The position numbers and the translations under genes were made by a program. Below the pieces are notes generated by a model, which saw only the letters and a program-made list of their open reading frames with translations, ran no database searches and was not told the DNA's origin. A stretch of 64,000 bases of DNA, from contig NZ_CP101291.1 of NCBI RefSeq assembly GCF_024300645.1, positions 992,001-1,056,000 of the forward strand, read 5' to 3'. Below, in pieces: positions 40,000 through 48,404 of this stretch. Numbering within the stretch: the first letter of the stretch is position 1; every line of letters begins with the position of its first letter. Origin of the DNA: Alteromonas sp. LMIT006. GTDB taxonomy: Bacteria; Pseudomonadota; Gammaproteobacteria; Enterobacterales; Alteromonadaceae.

Positions 40000-41325
40000 C
40001 TAGCTCGCCGCAGGGACTAATCCTTGATTAATGGCTTCAAGATCCGCCACACTTAATGTGCCTGCCGCGCGTTTTAAGTTCACTACCGAGGTAATAAAGT
40101 CATAACGTGCATTGGCTAGGTTCTTACGGGCATTAAACAAATTACGGGTCGAATTTAACACGTCAACAATAGTGCGCGTGCCCACATCAAACCCAGCTTC
40201 AGTTGCGCGCAGGGCACTTTCCGCTGAGATGACCGCTTGCTCAAATGCTTTGATGGTCGACACATTTGCACGAATATCATTAAACGAATTGCGAACATTG
40301 CGAACGGTTGCGCGGTAGGTCTGCTCCAAAGTCTCGCTTTCAGCAACAAACTGTGAGCGTGCAGATTCGGTACGAGCAGTGGTCGCAAAACCTGAGAATA
40401 TCGGTACATTCATGGTCACACCGAGAGACGAACTGTTGGTTCGAGCCAGATCGATGTCATTGTTCTCAACGTCAGCGCCACTGAGTGAGCCAGATAAAGA
40501 CAATGTTGGGTAGTTCTCCGCTTTCGCACTATCAATACTTGCCTTAGCGATATCCACCGCAAATTGTGCGGCTTGAAGCTCTAAGTTATTGTCTTGTGCG
40601 AGTGTTAACCAATCCTCCACATTCGCAGGGCTCGGGGTTACGGCGCTGAACGTATCCGTGTTTAGCACGTTGACATTGTTATAAAATACACCAGTGATTT
40701 CTCTAAGCTGTTCTTTACGCAGTTCAAGGGCGTTCAGCGCACGGATTTCTGATGCAACGGTGGTGTCAAAGTTTGCTTGCGCTTCGTGTACATCGGTAAT
40801 GGCGGTCAAACCAACTTCAAAACGCTGCTTGGTTTGCTCAAGTTGACGCTCGATGGCGCGCTTTTCCGCCTGCACAAATTCCACATTGTCTTGAGCGCGT
40901 AAGATATTTAAGTAAGCATCAACTACCCGAACGATTAAGCCTTGTAGGGTGGCCGCATAATTTGCTTCCGCTTGTTGCGCTGATTTTTCAGCTCGGTCTA
41001 AACCAACGTAGTTGGCATGATCGTATAATGACATGCTTAAGCCTAGACTGTAGCTTAGAGCATTTCTGTCGCTAGAAGAGACTTCAGTGGCCGAAAGAGC
41101 GCTTTCCGAATCGGAAATAGAATAGCCAATTTGCCCAGAGATCTTGGGTAACAGGGCAGAGCGAGAAAGAGTGACTCCAGAGAACGCAGTATCGCGTATC
41201 GCTTTTGCACGATTAACCACAGGATCTTTAGCCAAAGCCTGAGCATAAATTTCAGATAAATCTTGTGCTTGCACGACACCGCATAAAGTAATACCGACAA
41301 ACACGCTAAGAAGGGTTTTTTTCAT
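40000..41325 (-). CDS. tolC: TolC-type outer-membrane efflux channel
   Basis: 441 residues from the ATG at 41325 (MKKTLLSVF); a GTG four codons upstream is possible. A signal peptide (ends VVQAQ) leads to two outer-membrane-factor repeats rich in coiled-coil helices (AKDPVVNRAKAIRD; DHANYVGLDRAEKSAQQAEANY; TRTIVDVLNSTRNLFNARKNLANARYDF in shorter blocks TRTIVDVLNSTRNLF and NARKNLANARYDF). It is the exit duct for RND/MFS/ABC efflux and type I secretion. It is divergent from nudF, the same arrangement as in E. coli, and ends at a strong shared terminator. Confidence 0.94.
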   Translation of the reverse strand: MKKTLLSVFVGITLCGVVQAQDLSEIYAQALAKDPVVNRAKAIRDTAFSGVTLSRSALLPKISGQIGYSISDSESALSATEVSSSDRNALSYSLGLSMSLYDHANYVGLDRAEKSAQQAEANYAATLQGLIVRVVDAYLNILRAQDNVEFVQAEKRAIERQLEQTKQRFEVGLTAITDVHEAQANFDTTVASEIRALNALELRKEQLREITGVFYNNVNVLNTDTFSAVTPSPANVEDWLTLAQDNNLELQAAQFAVDIAKASIDSAKAENYPTLSLSGSLSGADVENNDIDLARTNSSSLGVTMNVPIFSGFATTARTESARSQFVAESETLEQTYRATVRNVRNSFNDIRANVSTIKAFEQAVISAESALRATEAGFDVGTRTIVDVLNSTRNLFNARKNLANARYDFITSVVNLKRAAGTLSVADLEAINQGLVPAAS

Positions 41326-41457
41326 GGCTCTATCCACGTAATATGTTTAATTCCATTAAGTTAGGTTAAAGTGTAAAAAATTCCATCGAATTGATAAATC
41401 TTTTTACTACGACTTTATCCGGTTATGTGTAACAGAATGTAATAAATAAGGAAACAA

Positions 41458-42084
41458 ATGTCGAAAATCCAAAGGTTTACTCACGCAGATGTGCAAATAA
41501 CACAGACGGAGACCGCTTTTCGTGGATTTTTCAAAATGATGCGCTATCAACTCAAGCACAAATTATTTGCTGGGGGCTGGTCTACACCGATTCAAAGAGA
41601 GATGTTTGAGCGTGGCCATGCTGTCGCACTATTACCTTATGATCCGGTAACCGATGAGTTTGTGTTGATTCAGCAATTTCGCCTCGGTGCCATGGCAACC
41701 TGTGATAATCCATGGTTGGTCGAAGTCATTGCCGGTATGATAGATGAGGGCTACACCGCAGAAGAAGTCTGTCATAAAGAAGCTATGGAAGAGGCAGGTA
41801 TTACATTAACCGATTTGCAAAAAGTAACTAGTTACTTATCCAGTCCAGGCGGCACAACGGAGCGCATTGATATTTTTGTGGCGCGCACCGATAGCACGGT
41901 TGCTGTTGGATTACACGGTTGCGACAACGAAGCAGAAGATATCAAAGTGTTGCGAGTTAAACGTGAACAAGCTCGGCAGTGGTTAAGTGACGGCACCATG
42001 AATAATGCTGCGGGGATCATTGCCTTACAGCATTTTTTCTTAAACGAAGCGACCCTCATTAGCGCATTAAAGACTCATGCATAA
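41458..42084 (+). CDS. nudF: ADP-ribose pyrophosphatase NudF
   Basis: 208 residues. A Nudix hydrolase that splits ADP-ribose to AMP and ribose-5-phosphate. The Nudix box is visible in GMIDEGYTAEEVCHKEAMEE with AGI after it (about residues 99-121), and the downstream SYLSSPGGTTERIDIFVA loop, with a Pro some 16 residues past the box, is typical of ADP-ribose-specific members. The N-terminal FRGFFKMMRYQLKHKLF is the dimer-swapped region. It heads the nudF-yqiB-yqiA-parE cluster and overlaps yqiB by 8 bases. Confidence 0.95.
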   Translation: MSKIQRFTHADVQITQTETAFRGFFKMMRYQLKHKLFAGGWSTPIQREMFERGHAVALLPYDPVTDEFVLIQQFRLGAMATCDNPWLVEVIAGMIDEGYTAEEVCHKEAMEEAGITLTDLQKVTSYLSSPGGTTERIDIFVARTDSTVAVGLHGCDNEAEDIKVLRVKREQARQWLSDGTMNNAAGIIALQHFFLNEATLISALKTHA

Positions 42085-42505
42085 GAAAAACCCCATCAAA
42101 CGCAAGTATGTCCCACATTTACCCAGCCTATTAGCGATGGGGGAGCACAACTATGGCAAATTAATGATGCTATTGCCCGAAGTGGACGAGGTGAATCTGC
42201 AATATGAGTTCTCTATTAATGAAACATTAACCTATCGAATCGTGATCAAAGATGCCGCGCGCTACACCACGACCGTCGACATCGCACAAGTGGCAAAAAA
42301 TTTACCGAAATTTTTACTACCATCTCTTACAGTCCGGTTATATCATGACGTACGCAGCGCCGAAGTATTGGCTGCGCAAAATATTGGACGTATTAAAGCA
42401 AGTTATGATTATCCTAACTTGCACATGCATCAAAAGAATGAAAAGTTCATGGTCAATGTGTTTTTGACTGAATGGCTGACCTTTTGTATGCAACATCAAC
42501 CATAA
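42077..42505 (+). CDS. yqiB: DUF1249 protein YqiB
   Basis: 142 residues. YVPHLPSLLAMGEHNYGKLMMLLP at the N-terminus (blocks YVPHLPSLLAM and EHNYGKLMMLLP) and KASYDYPNLHMHQKNEK near the C-terminus mark the DUF1249/YqiB family, conserved beside nudF and parE in gammaproteobacteria but without a proven biochemical role. It overlaps the nudF 3' end by 8 bases and is followed by yqiA after 17 bases. In E. coli cpdA lies between yqiB and yqiA; here it is absent. Confidence 0.93.
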   Translation: MHKKNPIKRKYVPHLPSLLAMGEHNYGKLMMLLPEVDEVNLQYEFSINETLTYRIVIKDAARYTTTVDIAQVAKNLPKFLLPSLTVRLYHDVRSAEVLAAQNIGRIKASYDYPNLHMHQKNEKFMVNVFLTEWLTFCMQHQP

Positions 42506-42522
42506 CCGCCGAGGGAAAACAG

Positions 42523-43107
42523 ATGGCAGGTTCTTTACTTTATTTACATGGATTTTTGAGCTCGCCACAGTCTGCGAAAGCATGCCAAACGTTTGCTTAC
42601 CTGCAACAACACCATCCTAAAGTGCGATTTGTCGCCCCTCAGTTGAGTGGTATTCCTTCTCAAGCATGGCAACAAGCCCAAGAGGTTATGTCTGGCTTAA
42701 AAGAGGATATCATCGGCATCATGGGCAGTTCGATGGGCGGCTTTCTCGCCACGCTTTTAGCTGAAAAGCACCAGTGCAAAGCCAGTATTATTAATCCAGC
42801 GGTGGCGCCGCATATTCTCTTTCCTGATTACTTGGGTAATCATGTGAATCCATATACCAAAGAAGCGTTTGAGCTTACCTCTGAGCATATCCATACGGTC
42901 GAAAAGCTCGTTGTGAATCGCATTAACCAGCCTGATAATTATCAAGTGTTTTTGCAAACCGCAGATGAAGTACTCGATTATCGATTGGCTGAAAGGTTGT
43001 ATGCTCAAGCAAATCTGCATGTGGTACAAGGTGGCGATCATGCTTATCAAAATTTTGCCAGTGAATTGCCTAAAGTCATGCGATTTTTGGGGCTAACTAA
43101 GTCTTAA
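42523..43107 (+). CDS. yqiA: YqiA-like alpha/beta-hydrolase (esterase)
   Basis: 194 residues from the ATG at 42523 (MAGSLLYLHGFLSSP), which has GAGGG upstream; the longer frame from 42472 lies in the yqiB tail. The alpha/beta-hydrolase triad is recognisable: the nucleophile Ser in GSSMGGFLAT, an Asp in the TADEVLDYR strand region, and the His in QGGDHAYQNFA. E. coli YqiA shows esterase activity on short acyl and CoA esters; the physiological substrate is unknown. It is followed by parE after 76 bases. Confidence 0.93.
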   Translation: MAGSLLYLHGFLSSPQSAKACQTFAYLQQHHPKVRFVAPQLSGIPSQAWQQAQEVMSGLKEDIIGIMGSSMGGFLATLLAEKHQCKASIINPAVAPHILFPDYLGNHVNPYTKEAFELTSEHIHTVEKLVVNRINQPDNYQVFLQTADEVLDYRLAERLYAQANLHVVQGGDHAYQNFASELPKVMRFLGLTKS

Positions 43108-43183
43108 TTGCTCAAGGCGATAAGTATTGGTAATATCGTGACATTCTCAAGCGTCATAATACTTATAAAAGCGTAATCACCTT

Positions 43184-45073
43184 ATGTCGAATCAATATAC
43201 CGCAGATGCCATTGAAGTTCTTAACGGATTAGAACCAGTTAAGCGTCGACCAGGGATGTACACAGATACCACCCGCCCCAATCACCTCGGTCAAGAAGTC
43301 ATCGATAACTCAGTGGATGAGGCGCTTGCCGGGCATGCTCGTTCAGTCAAAGTTATTTTGCACGATGATAATTCACTCGAGGTGCATGATGATGGTCGCG
43401 GGATGCCGGTGGATATTCACCCAGAAGAAAAAATCTCTGGTGTCGAACTCATCATGACTAAACTCCATGCTGGGGGCAAGTTCTCCAACAAAAACTACGA
43501 GTTCTCTGGTGGTTTGCACGGGGTAGGTATTTCAGTTGTGAACGCTTTATCAACGCGAGTTGAGGTAACAATTCGCCGCGATGCAAAGGTTTATCGCATT
43601 GTGTTTGCTAATGGTGACAAAATCGAAGACTTGGCGGTGATTGATAGCTGTGGTCAGCGCAACACTGGTACGTCCGTGCGTTTTTGGCCAGATCCTCAGT
43701 ATTTTGATTCTGACAAATTCAGTGTGCGCCAACTCACCCATAATTTACGTGCCAAAGCAGTGTTATGTCCTGGCTTGCGCATTCGCTTAGACAACAAATT
43801 CACTAAAGAAACCACCGAATGGTACTATGAAGATGGCTTGCGTGATTACTTATTAAGTTCGGTAAAAGATTGCATCACTCTTCCCGAAGACGAGCCATTT
43901 GTTGGGACGTTTTCAGCTAATTCTGAAGTGGCTGATTGGGCGGTCTTATGGCTACCTGAGGGTGGTGATATGGTCACCGAAAGCTATGTGAATCTTATTC
44001 CTACCGCACAAGGCGGCACGCATGTCAATGGTTTACGTCAAGGTTTGCTGGAGTCCATGCGCGAGTTTTGTGAGTTCCGCAATCTATTGCCTCGTGGCGT
44101 AAAACTCACGCCTGATGATATTTGGGATCGCTGTGCATATATTCTATCTACAAAGATGCAAGATCCTCAATTTGCCGGGCAAACCAAAGAGCGCTTATCC
44201 TCGCGGCAAGCGGCGGCATTTGTGTCTGGAGTAGTCAAAGACGCATTTAGCTTGTGGTTGAATCAACACACTGATGTCGCTGAATTACTTGCGGAAATGT
44301 GTATTAGCAACGCCCAGAAGCGTTTGCGTCAAAGCAAAAAAGTCGCTCGCAAAAAAGTCACTCAAGGCCCGGCATTACCGGGTAAACTCACTGATTGTTC
44401 CTCGCAAGATATTGATCGTACAGAGCTATTTTTGGTTGAAGGTGATTCTGCAGGTGGTTCAGCGAAACAAGCTCGCGACCGTGAGTTTCAGGCGATTATG
44501 CCATTACGAGGTAAGATTCTGAATTCCTGGGAAGTAGATTCGTCACAAGTCTTGGCGTCACAAGAAATTCACGATATTTCGGTTGCTTTGGGCATCGATC
44601 CCGATTCTGATGATTTATCTGGTCTGCGCTATGGCAAAATTTGTATTTTGGCCGACGCGGACTCAGATGGTCTGCACATTGCTACATTATTGTGTGCGCT
44701 ATTCGTTAAGCACTTCCGCACCTTAGTTGAACAAGGTCATGTCTATGTGGCGATGCCACCGCTATTCCGAATCGATGTGGGCAAAGAGGTGTATTACGCT
44801 CTTGATGAAAGTGAAAAGCAGGGTGTACTCGACCGCATAGAAGTTGAGAAAAAACGTGGAAAAGTCAACGTTCAACGCTTCAAAGGTCTAGGTGAAATGA
44901 ACCCGCTCCAACTTCGCGAAACCACTATGGATCCCAATACCCGTCGGCTGGTGCAGTTGACCATTGATGATGCCCAAGGAATGTTAGAGTTGATGGATAT
45001 GCTACTGGCGAAAAAGCGCTCTGGCGACCGCAAAGAGTGGCTGGAAAACAAAGGGAATTTGGCTGAAGTTTAG
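43184..45073 (+). CDS. parE: DNA topoisomerase IV subunit B
   Basis: 629 residues, standard. ATPase subunit of topoisomerase IV, which decatenates daughter chromosomes. The GHKL site shows EVIDNSVDEALAG, HDDGRGMPVDIH and FSGGLHGVGISVVNALS (N, D and G boxes). The Toprim domain shows LFLVEGDSAGGSAKQARDR, ADADSDGLHIATL and KGLGEMNPLQL. The ParE-type NSWEVDSSQV loop separates it from GyrB. parC is not adjacent within the window. The stop codon is directly followed by the next start. Confidence 0.97.
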   Translation: MSNQYTADAIEVLNGLEPVKRRPGMYTDTTRPNHLGQEVIDNSVDEALAGHARSVKVILHDDNSLEVHDDGRGMPVDIHPEEKISGVELIMTKLHAGGKFSNKNYEFSGGLHGVGISVVNALSTRVEVTIRRDAKVYRIVFANGDKIEDLAVIDSCGQRNTGTSVRFWPDPQYFDSDKFSVRQLTHNLRAKAVLCPGLRIRLDNKFTKETTEWYYEDGLRDYLLSSVKDCITLPEDEPFVGTFSANSEVADWAVLWLPEGGDMVTESYVNLIPTAQGGTHVNGLRQGLLESMREFCEFRNLLPRGVKLTPDDIWDRCAYILSTKMQDPQFAGQTKERLSSRQAAAFVSGVVKDAFSLWLNQHTDVAELLAEMCISNAQKRLRQSKKVARKKVTQGPALPGKLTDCSSQDIDRTELFLVEGDSAGGSAKQARDREFQAIMPLRGKILNSWEVDSSQVLASQEIHDISVALGIDPDSDDLSGLRYGKICILADADSDGLHIATLLCALFVKHFRTLVEQGHVYVAMPPLFRIDVGKEVYYALDESEKQGVLDRIEVEKKRGKVNVQRFKGLGEMNPLQLRETTMDPNTRRLVQLTIDDAQGMLELMDMLLAKKRSGDRKEWLENKGNLAEV

Positions 45074-46345
45074 ATGTTTAACGCACTAAAAAAAACGGTT
45101 TTTTCCTTCATCGTTATTGCATTGATAGCTGTCTTTATCGTCCTTGAAGGAAAGCCGTTAGTAAGTGTTAACTCAGCTGAGCAAGTTGAAGCTGCTCAAT
45201 CGGTCACTCATCTTTTTAAAGATCTCAATCAGTTACGCGAACGCGACCGCGCCTATCACGATTTAGTTTTAACCACAGCACAAATTAATAGTTTATTAGG
45301 CTTTTTGCAACGTGCCCACCAGCCGTTATCGGCAGGGTTTTATACCCAAGATGATATTGGAAGCTTGTTAGTTACTTATCGTTTCTCTGTTTTTGGAATG
45401 ACTCGCTACCTAAACCTCGATTTGCAACTTACATCCGGTTCGAGAGCGAATATAGAACGGGCTAAATTAGGTAAAATTCCCTTACCAGGAAATGCCCTTT
45501 TGTCTTTTGCGCGATGGAGTGTCAACCAATACACTCGTTCAGAGGTAGCTGACATTGCTTATAATACACTGCAAGGACTCACCTTTGCAGAGCAAACTGT
45601 AACCTTGCTAGTGGCTCCTACCTTACCTTTACTGCAAGAACTCAAAATAGTCCAAGCTCGTATGGGCTATGAAAAACCTGATTTACTCGATTTGAAAGTC
45701 CAAAATTATTTGGATTACTTAGTCAATAATCACAAAACCATTGGCGATAGTGGGCGCTCACTTGCACCTTTCATAAGAGAAATTTTCCTCGAAGCGCAAA
45801 TTCAATCACAATACGGCGACCCTGCACTTGAGAATAAGGCTGCGATTCTAGCGTTAACTATATTTATGGGCGATAACCGCTTTATACGTTTATTTACCCT
45901 TAACGACCGTGTGGAGTATCGAGCTGGGCTCAAGAAACAAGTTACACTGAACAATCGACGTGACTTAGCGTTGCATTTTTTATTCTCTGCAAGTATTGAA
46001 TTGTTATCCGCACAAAGTGTCTCTATTGCGGTTGGCGAATTTAAAGAATTGATGGATAGAGCAGAAGAAGGCTCAGGTTACAGCTTTGTAGATTTGGCAG
46101 CAGACCAGGCCGGGATTGCCTTTGCTGAACGAGCTACCGAGCCCAAAACTGCCGTGCAGATGCAAACTTTACTCGCACAAAAAGCCGATGAATCTTTGTA
46201 TTTACCATTCGTAGATGACTTGCCAGAAGGTTTGAAAGTCAATGCCTTTACCGAACGCTTTAAAAACGTTGACAGCCCAGAGTATCAAGCCAAATTCGAG
46301 ATGATCATTGCGCGAATAAATGCGCTGCCAATTAGTCAGCTTTGA
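45074..46345 (+). CDS. Conserved-looking unknown protein with N-terminal membrane anchor
   Basis: 423 residues; family not recognised. An N-terminal hydrophobic helix (VFSFIVIALIAVFIVLEG, residues 9-26) acts as anchor or uncleaved signal, with the rest likely periplasmic. The body is mainly helical: HLFKDLNQLRERDRAYHDLVL, then a beta-containing part (SLLVTYRFSVFGMTRYLNLDLQL, shown as SLLVTYRFSVF and MTRYLNLDLQL) and long helices with no Cys. The ATG begins at the base after the parE stop, with no space for an independent promoter, so it is cotranscribed with and probably coupled to parE. Its last 14 bases overlap the convergent small gene. Confidence 0.82.
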   Translation: MFNALKKTVFSFIVIALIAVFIVLEGKPLVSVNSAEQVEAAQSVTHLFKDLNQLRERDRAYHDLVLTTAQINSLLGFLQRAHQPLSAGFYTQDDIGSLLVTYRFSVFGMTRYLNLDLQLTSGSRANIERAKLGKIPLPGNALLSFARWSVNQYTRSEVADIAYNTLQGLTFAEQTVTLLVAPTLPLLQELKIVQARMGYEKPDLLDLKVQNYLDYLVNNHKTIGDSGRSLAPFIREIFLEAQIQSQYGDPALENKAAILALTIFMGDNRFIRLFTLNDRVEYRAGLKKQVTLNNRRDLALHFLFSASIELLSAQSVSIAVGEFKELMDRAEEGSGYSFVDLAADQAGIAFAERATEPKTAVQMQTLLAQKADESLYLPFVDDLPEGLKVNAFTERFKNVDSPEYQAKFEMIIARINALPISQL

Positions 46346-46661
46346 GTGATTGTTTAAAGTTGTCTAACGTCGTCATCAATGACTCAATTTGTTTGACAAT
46401 CGTTTGCAGTTTTTTGGTAAGCGCCTCTTTGTCAGAATAGCCATCTTGCATGGCACTGAGCTCATCCAACAACTCGCAGGTTTCAGCAACATAAGGCTCA
46501 AACGTTTTTGCTCTGGTCGAAAAGGGCGCATCCTCTGCAAAAATCGCAACATATTGTCCTTTACCTTGTTGTTGGTAAGATGCTAATAAAGCGTCAGCGT
46601 CGACTGCTTTGCGATAGATGAGTTGAAGATTCGCTTGAATTTGTTCGATGACTTTTTGCAT
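46332..46661 (-). CDS. Small helical protein, possibly PriC-like
   Basis: 109 residues from the ATG at 46661 (MQKVIEQIQANLQ); an upstream extension to 46715 is AT-rich and unlikely. The chain is predicted almost wholly helical. FSTRAKTFEPYVAETCELLDEL recalls the middle of PriC (primosomal replication protein N''), where an LFxTR/T followed by a YLxE helix is common, and the size is close to the shorter PriC relatives. That resemblance is weak and the call is tentative. It lies downstream of epmB on the same strand after a probable terminator and overlaps the unknown gene by 14 bases. Confidence 0.6.
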   Translation of the reverse strand: MQKVIEQIQANLQLIYRKAVDADALLASYQQQGKGQYVAIFAEDAPFSTRAKTFEPYVAETCELLDELSAMQDGYSDKEALTKKLQTIVKQIESLMTTLDNFKQSLKAD

Positions 46662-46725
46662 AGCGTTGTATGATCTATTTGCAGAAAAAATAAAATAATT
46701 ACTCGAGTTTATCATAAATCAGCCA

Positions 46726-46751
46726 ATAAAAAGCCAAATTGTGTTTTTGGC
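46726..46751 (-). terminator. Likely rho-independent terminator after epmB
   Basis: On the minus strand GCCAAA (46751-46746) pairs with TTTGGC (46738-46733) around a 7-base loop, followed by TTTTTATT. The stem is only 6 bp, so strength is moderate. It lies between epmB and the downstream small gene. Confidence 0.45.
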
Positions 46752-46773
46752 GTCACAAGGCAATTACAAAGAT

Positions 46774-47796
46774 TTATACGTCTAGCGATAAGTCGAGCCA
46801 AGTTTTGCTTTTGCGATTGCCAATTTCTCTGACCAATTTGGGGATCATATAACCAGATTGTTTGGCAATGACCTCACGCATCAAAGATACAACCTGTTCA
46901 TCCGATACATAAAAATGAGAGGCCCCTTGTACTTTATCAAACGCATGCAAGTAGTAAGGTTGAATATGATTGTCGTATAGCTTTTCATTGAGATGCATGA
47001 GCGTTTTGGCATCATCATTAATGTTCCTCAAGATGACAGCTTGGTTATAAACTCGGATCAAATTACGTGATAACTGCGCAACTTTTTCACTCAGTTGAGT
47101 GCTGATTTCTTGAGGATGATTAATGTGTAACACCATATTAGCTGTTAGACGAGAGCGCTGCAAACGATCAACTAGACCTGAAGTAATACGTTGCGGAAGC
47201 ACCACAGGGAGTCTGGTGTGAATACGCAATCGCTTAATGTGTGAAATGGTCTCAATTTGACTTATCAGCCAGTCTAATTGACTGTCATTGGCCATGAGCG
47301 GGTCCCCACCAGATAAAATCACTTCATCCAATATGGGATGCTTTTGAATGTATGTTAAAGCATCTTGCCACTGCTGCCGATTGTTGTGATGTTCATTGTA
47401 TGGAAAATGCCGACGGAAACAGTAACGACAGTTGACGGCGCAGCCTGTGCGAACGATTAATAATACGCGATTCTCATATTTGTGCACGATACCATGATTG
47501 GCTTTATCGTGTTCTTGCGTTGGGTCTTGGCCAAAGCCATCCACGCTCAAAAACTCATCTTTGAGAGGTAACACTTGCTGAAGGAGTGGATCATTGGGAT
47601 CGTGTTTGGTCATCAAATCCGCAAAAAAACGCGGTACGCGCATAGTAAATAAGCGTCTCGCTTCAATGTCTGCAAGATAATCGTTTGGGTTTAAACCTAG
47701 GTGTTCTAAGAGATTTTTAGGATCCGTGAATGCGGATGCTAATTCTTTTTGCCAATCGGTCTCTACAGTCACTATATTTTTGTGTATATTATGCAC
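46774..47796 (-). CDS. epmB: EF-P beta-lysylation protein EpmB (lysine 2,3-aminomutase)
   Basis: 340 residues from GTG at 47796. That start leaves 13 residues before the DW of ETDWQKELA, as in E. coli EpmB; the frame also opens at TTG 47811, and a later GTG is at 47772. EpmB is a radical-SAM enzyme that turns alpha-lysine into beta-lysine for EF-P. The cluster-binding CX3CX2C is in [15 protein letters not shown], followed by [16 protein letters not shown] and [13 protein letters not shown]. The gene is divergent from efp-epmA, so the whole EF-P modification set except epmC lies within 2.6 kb. Confidence 0.95.
   Translation of the reverse strand: MHNIHKNIVTVETDWQKELASAFTDPKNLLEHLGLNPNDYLADIEARRLFTMRVPRFFADLMTKHDPNDPLLQQVLPLKDEFLSVDGFGQDPTQEHDKANHGIVHKYENRVLLIVRTGCAVNCRYCFRRHFPYNEHHNNRQQWQDALTYIQKHPILDEVILSGGDPLMANDSQLDWLISQIETISHIKRLRIHTRLPVVLPQRITSGLVDRLQRSRLTANMVLHINHPQEISTQLSEKVAQLSRNLIRVYNQAVILRNINDDAKTLMHLNEKLYDNHIQPYYLHAFDKVQGASHFYVSDEQVVSLMREVIAKQSGYMIPKLVREIGNRKSKTWLDLSLDV
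47749..47778 (+). promoter_or_regulatory. Candidate efp promoter
   Basis: TTGCCA (47749-47754) and TATATT (47773-47778) are separated by 18 bases, a fair sigma-70 pair, 55 bases ahead of the efp start. The -10 overlaps the region of the divergent epmB start codons, so efp transcription could interfere with epmB. Confidence 0.4.
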
Positions 47797-47832
47797 GAAA
47801 TTAACCGTCAACTAACTAAGTTAAGAGGATTT

Positions 47833-48402
47833 ATGGCGAATTTTAGCACAAATGAATTCAAAGCTGGATTAAAGGTCATGATTGATGACGAGCCATGCAA
47901 TATTTTAGAAAATGAATATGTTAAACCGGGTAAAGGACAAGCGTTTAACCGTGTCAAAATTCGTAAACTGATCTCTGGCAAAGTATTAGAAAAAACCTTC
48001 AAGTCAGGTGATTCTGTTCCAGGAGCGGACGTGTTAGATACTGAGCTTTCATATTTGTATAACGATGGTGAGTTCTATCATTTTATGAATAACGAAACGT
48101 TTGAACAAGTTGCAGCAGATGCTAAGGCGGTTGGTGATAACGCTAAGTGGTTAGTTGAAAATACGGACTGTACGATTACTTTATTCAACGGCACGCCGAT
48201 TGTGGTCACTCCACCTAACTTTGTTGAGTTGGAAATTACTGAAACCGATCCTGGTTTGAAAGGTGATACTGCGGGAACGGGTGGTAAGCCTGCAACACTT
48301 GCGACCGGAGCAGTGGTTCGAGTGCCTTTGTTTGTGCAAACCGGTGAGATCATCAAAGTGGATACTCGCAGTGGCGAATACGTATCACGTGCTGGCAAAT
48401 AA
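47833..48402 (+). CDS. efp: Elongation factor P
   Basis: 189 residues from the ATG at 47833 ([14 protein letters not shown]), with AAGAGGA ahead. EF-P enters stalled ribosomes at the E site and rescues polyproline synthesis. The modified lysine is K34 in [10 protein letters not shown], the EpmA/EpmB target type. Three beta-barrel domains: KOW-like (1-63), OB (65-128; [13 protein letters not shown]) and the C-terminal OB with [16 protein letters not shown] and the terminal [10 protein letters not shown]. It is 2 bases ahead of epmA. Confidence 0.98.
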   Translation: MANFSTNEFKAGLKVMIDDEPCNILENEYVKPGKGQAFNRVKIRKLISGKVLEKTFKSGDSVPGADVLDTELSYLYNDGEFYHFMNNETFEQVAADAKAVGDNAKWLVENTDCTITLFNGTPIVVTPPNFVELEITETDPGLKGDTAGTGGKPATLATGAVVRVPLFVQTGEIIKVDTRSGEYVSRAGK

Positions 48403-48404
48403 GC

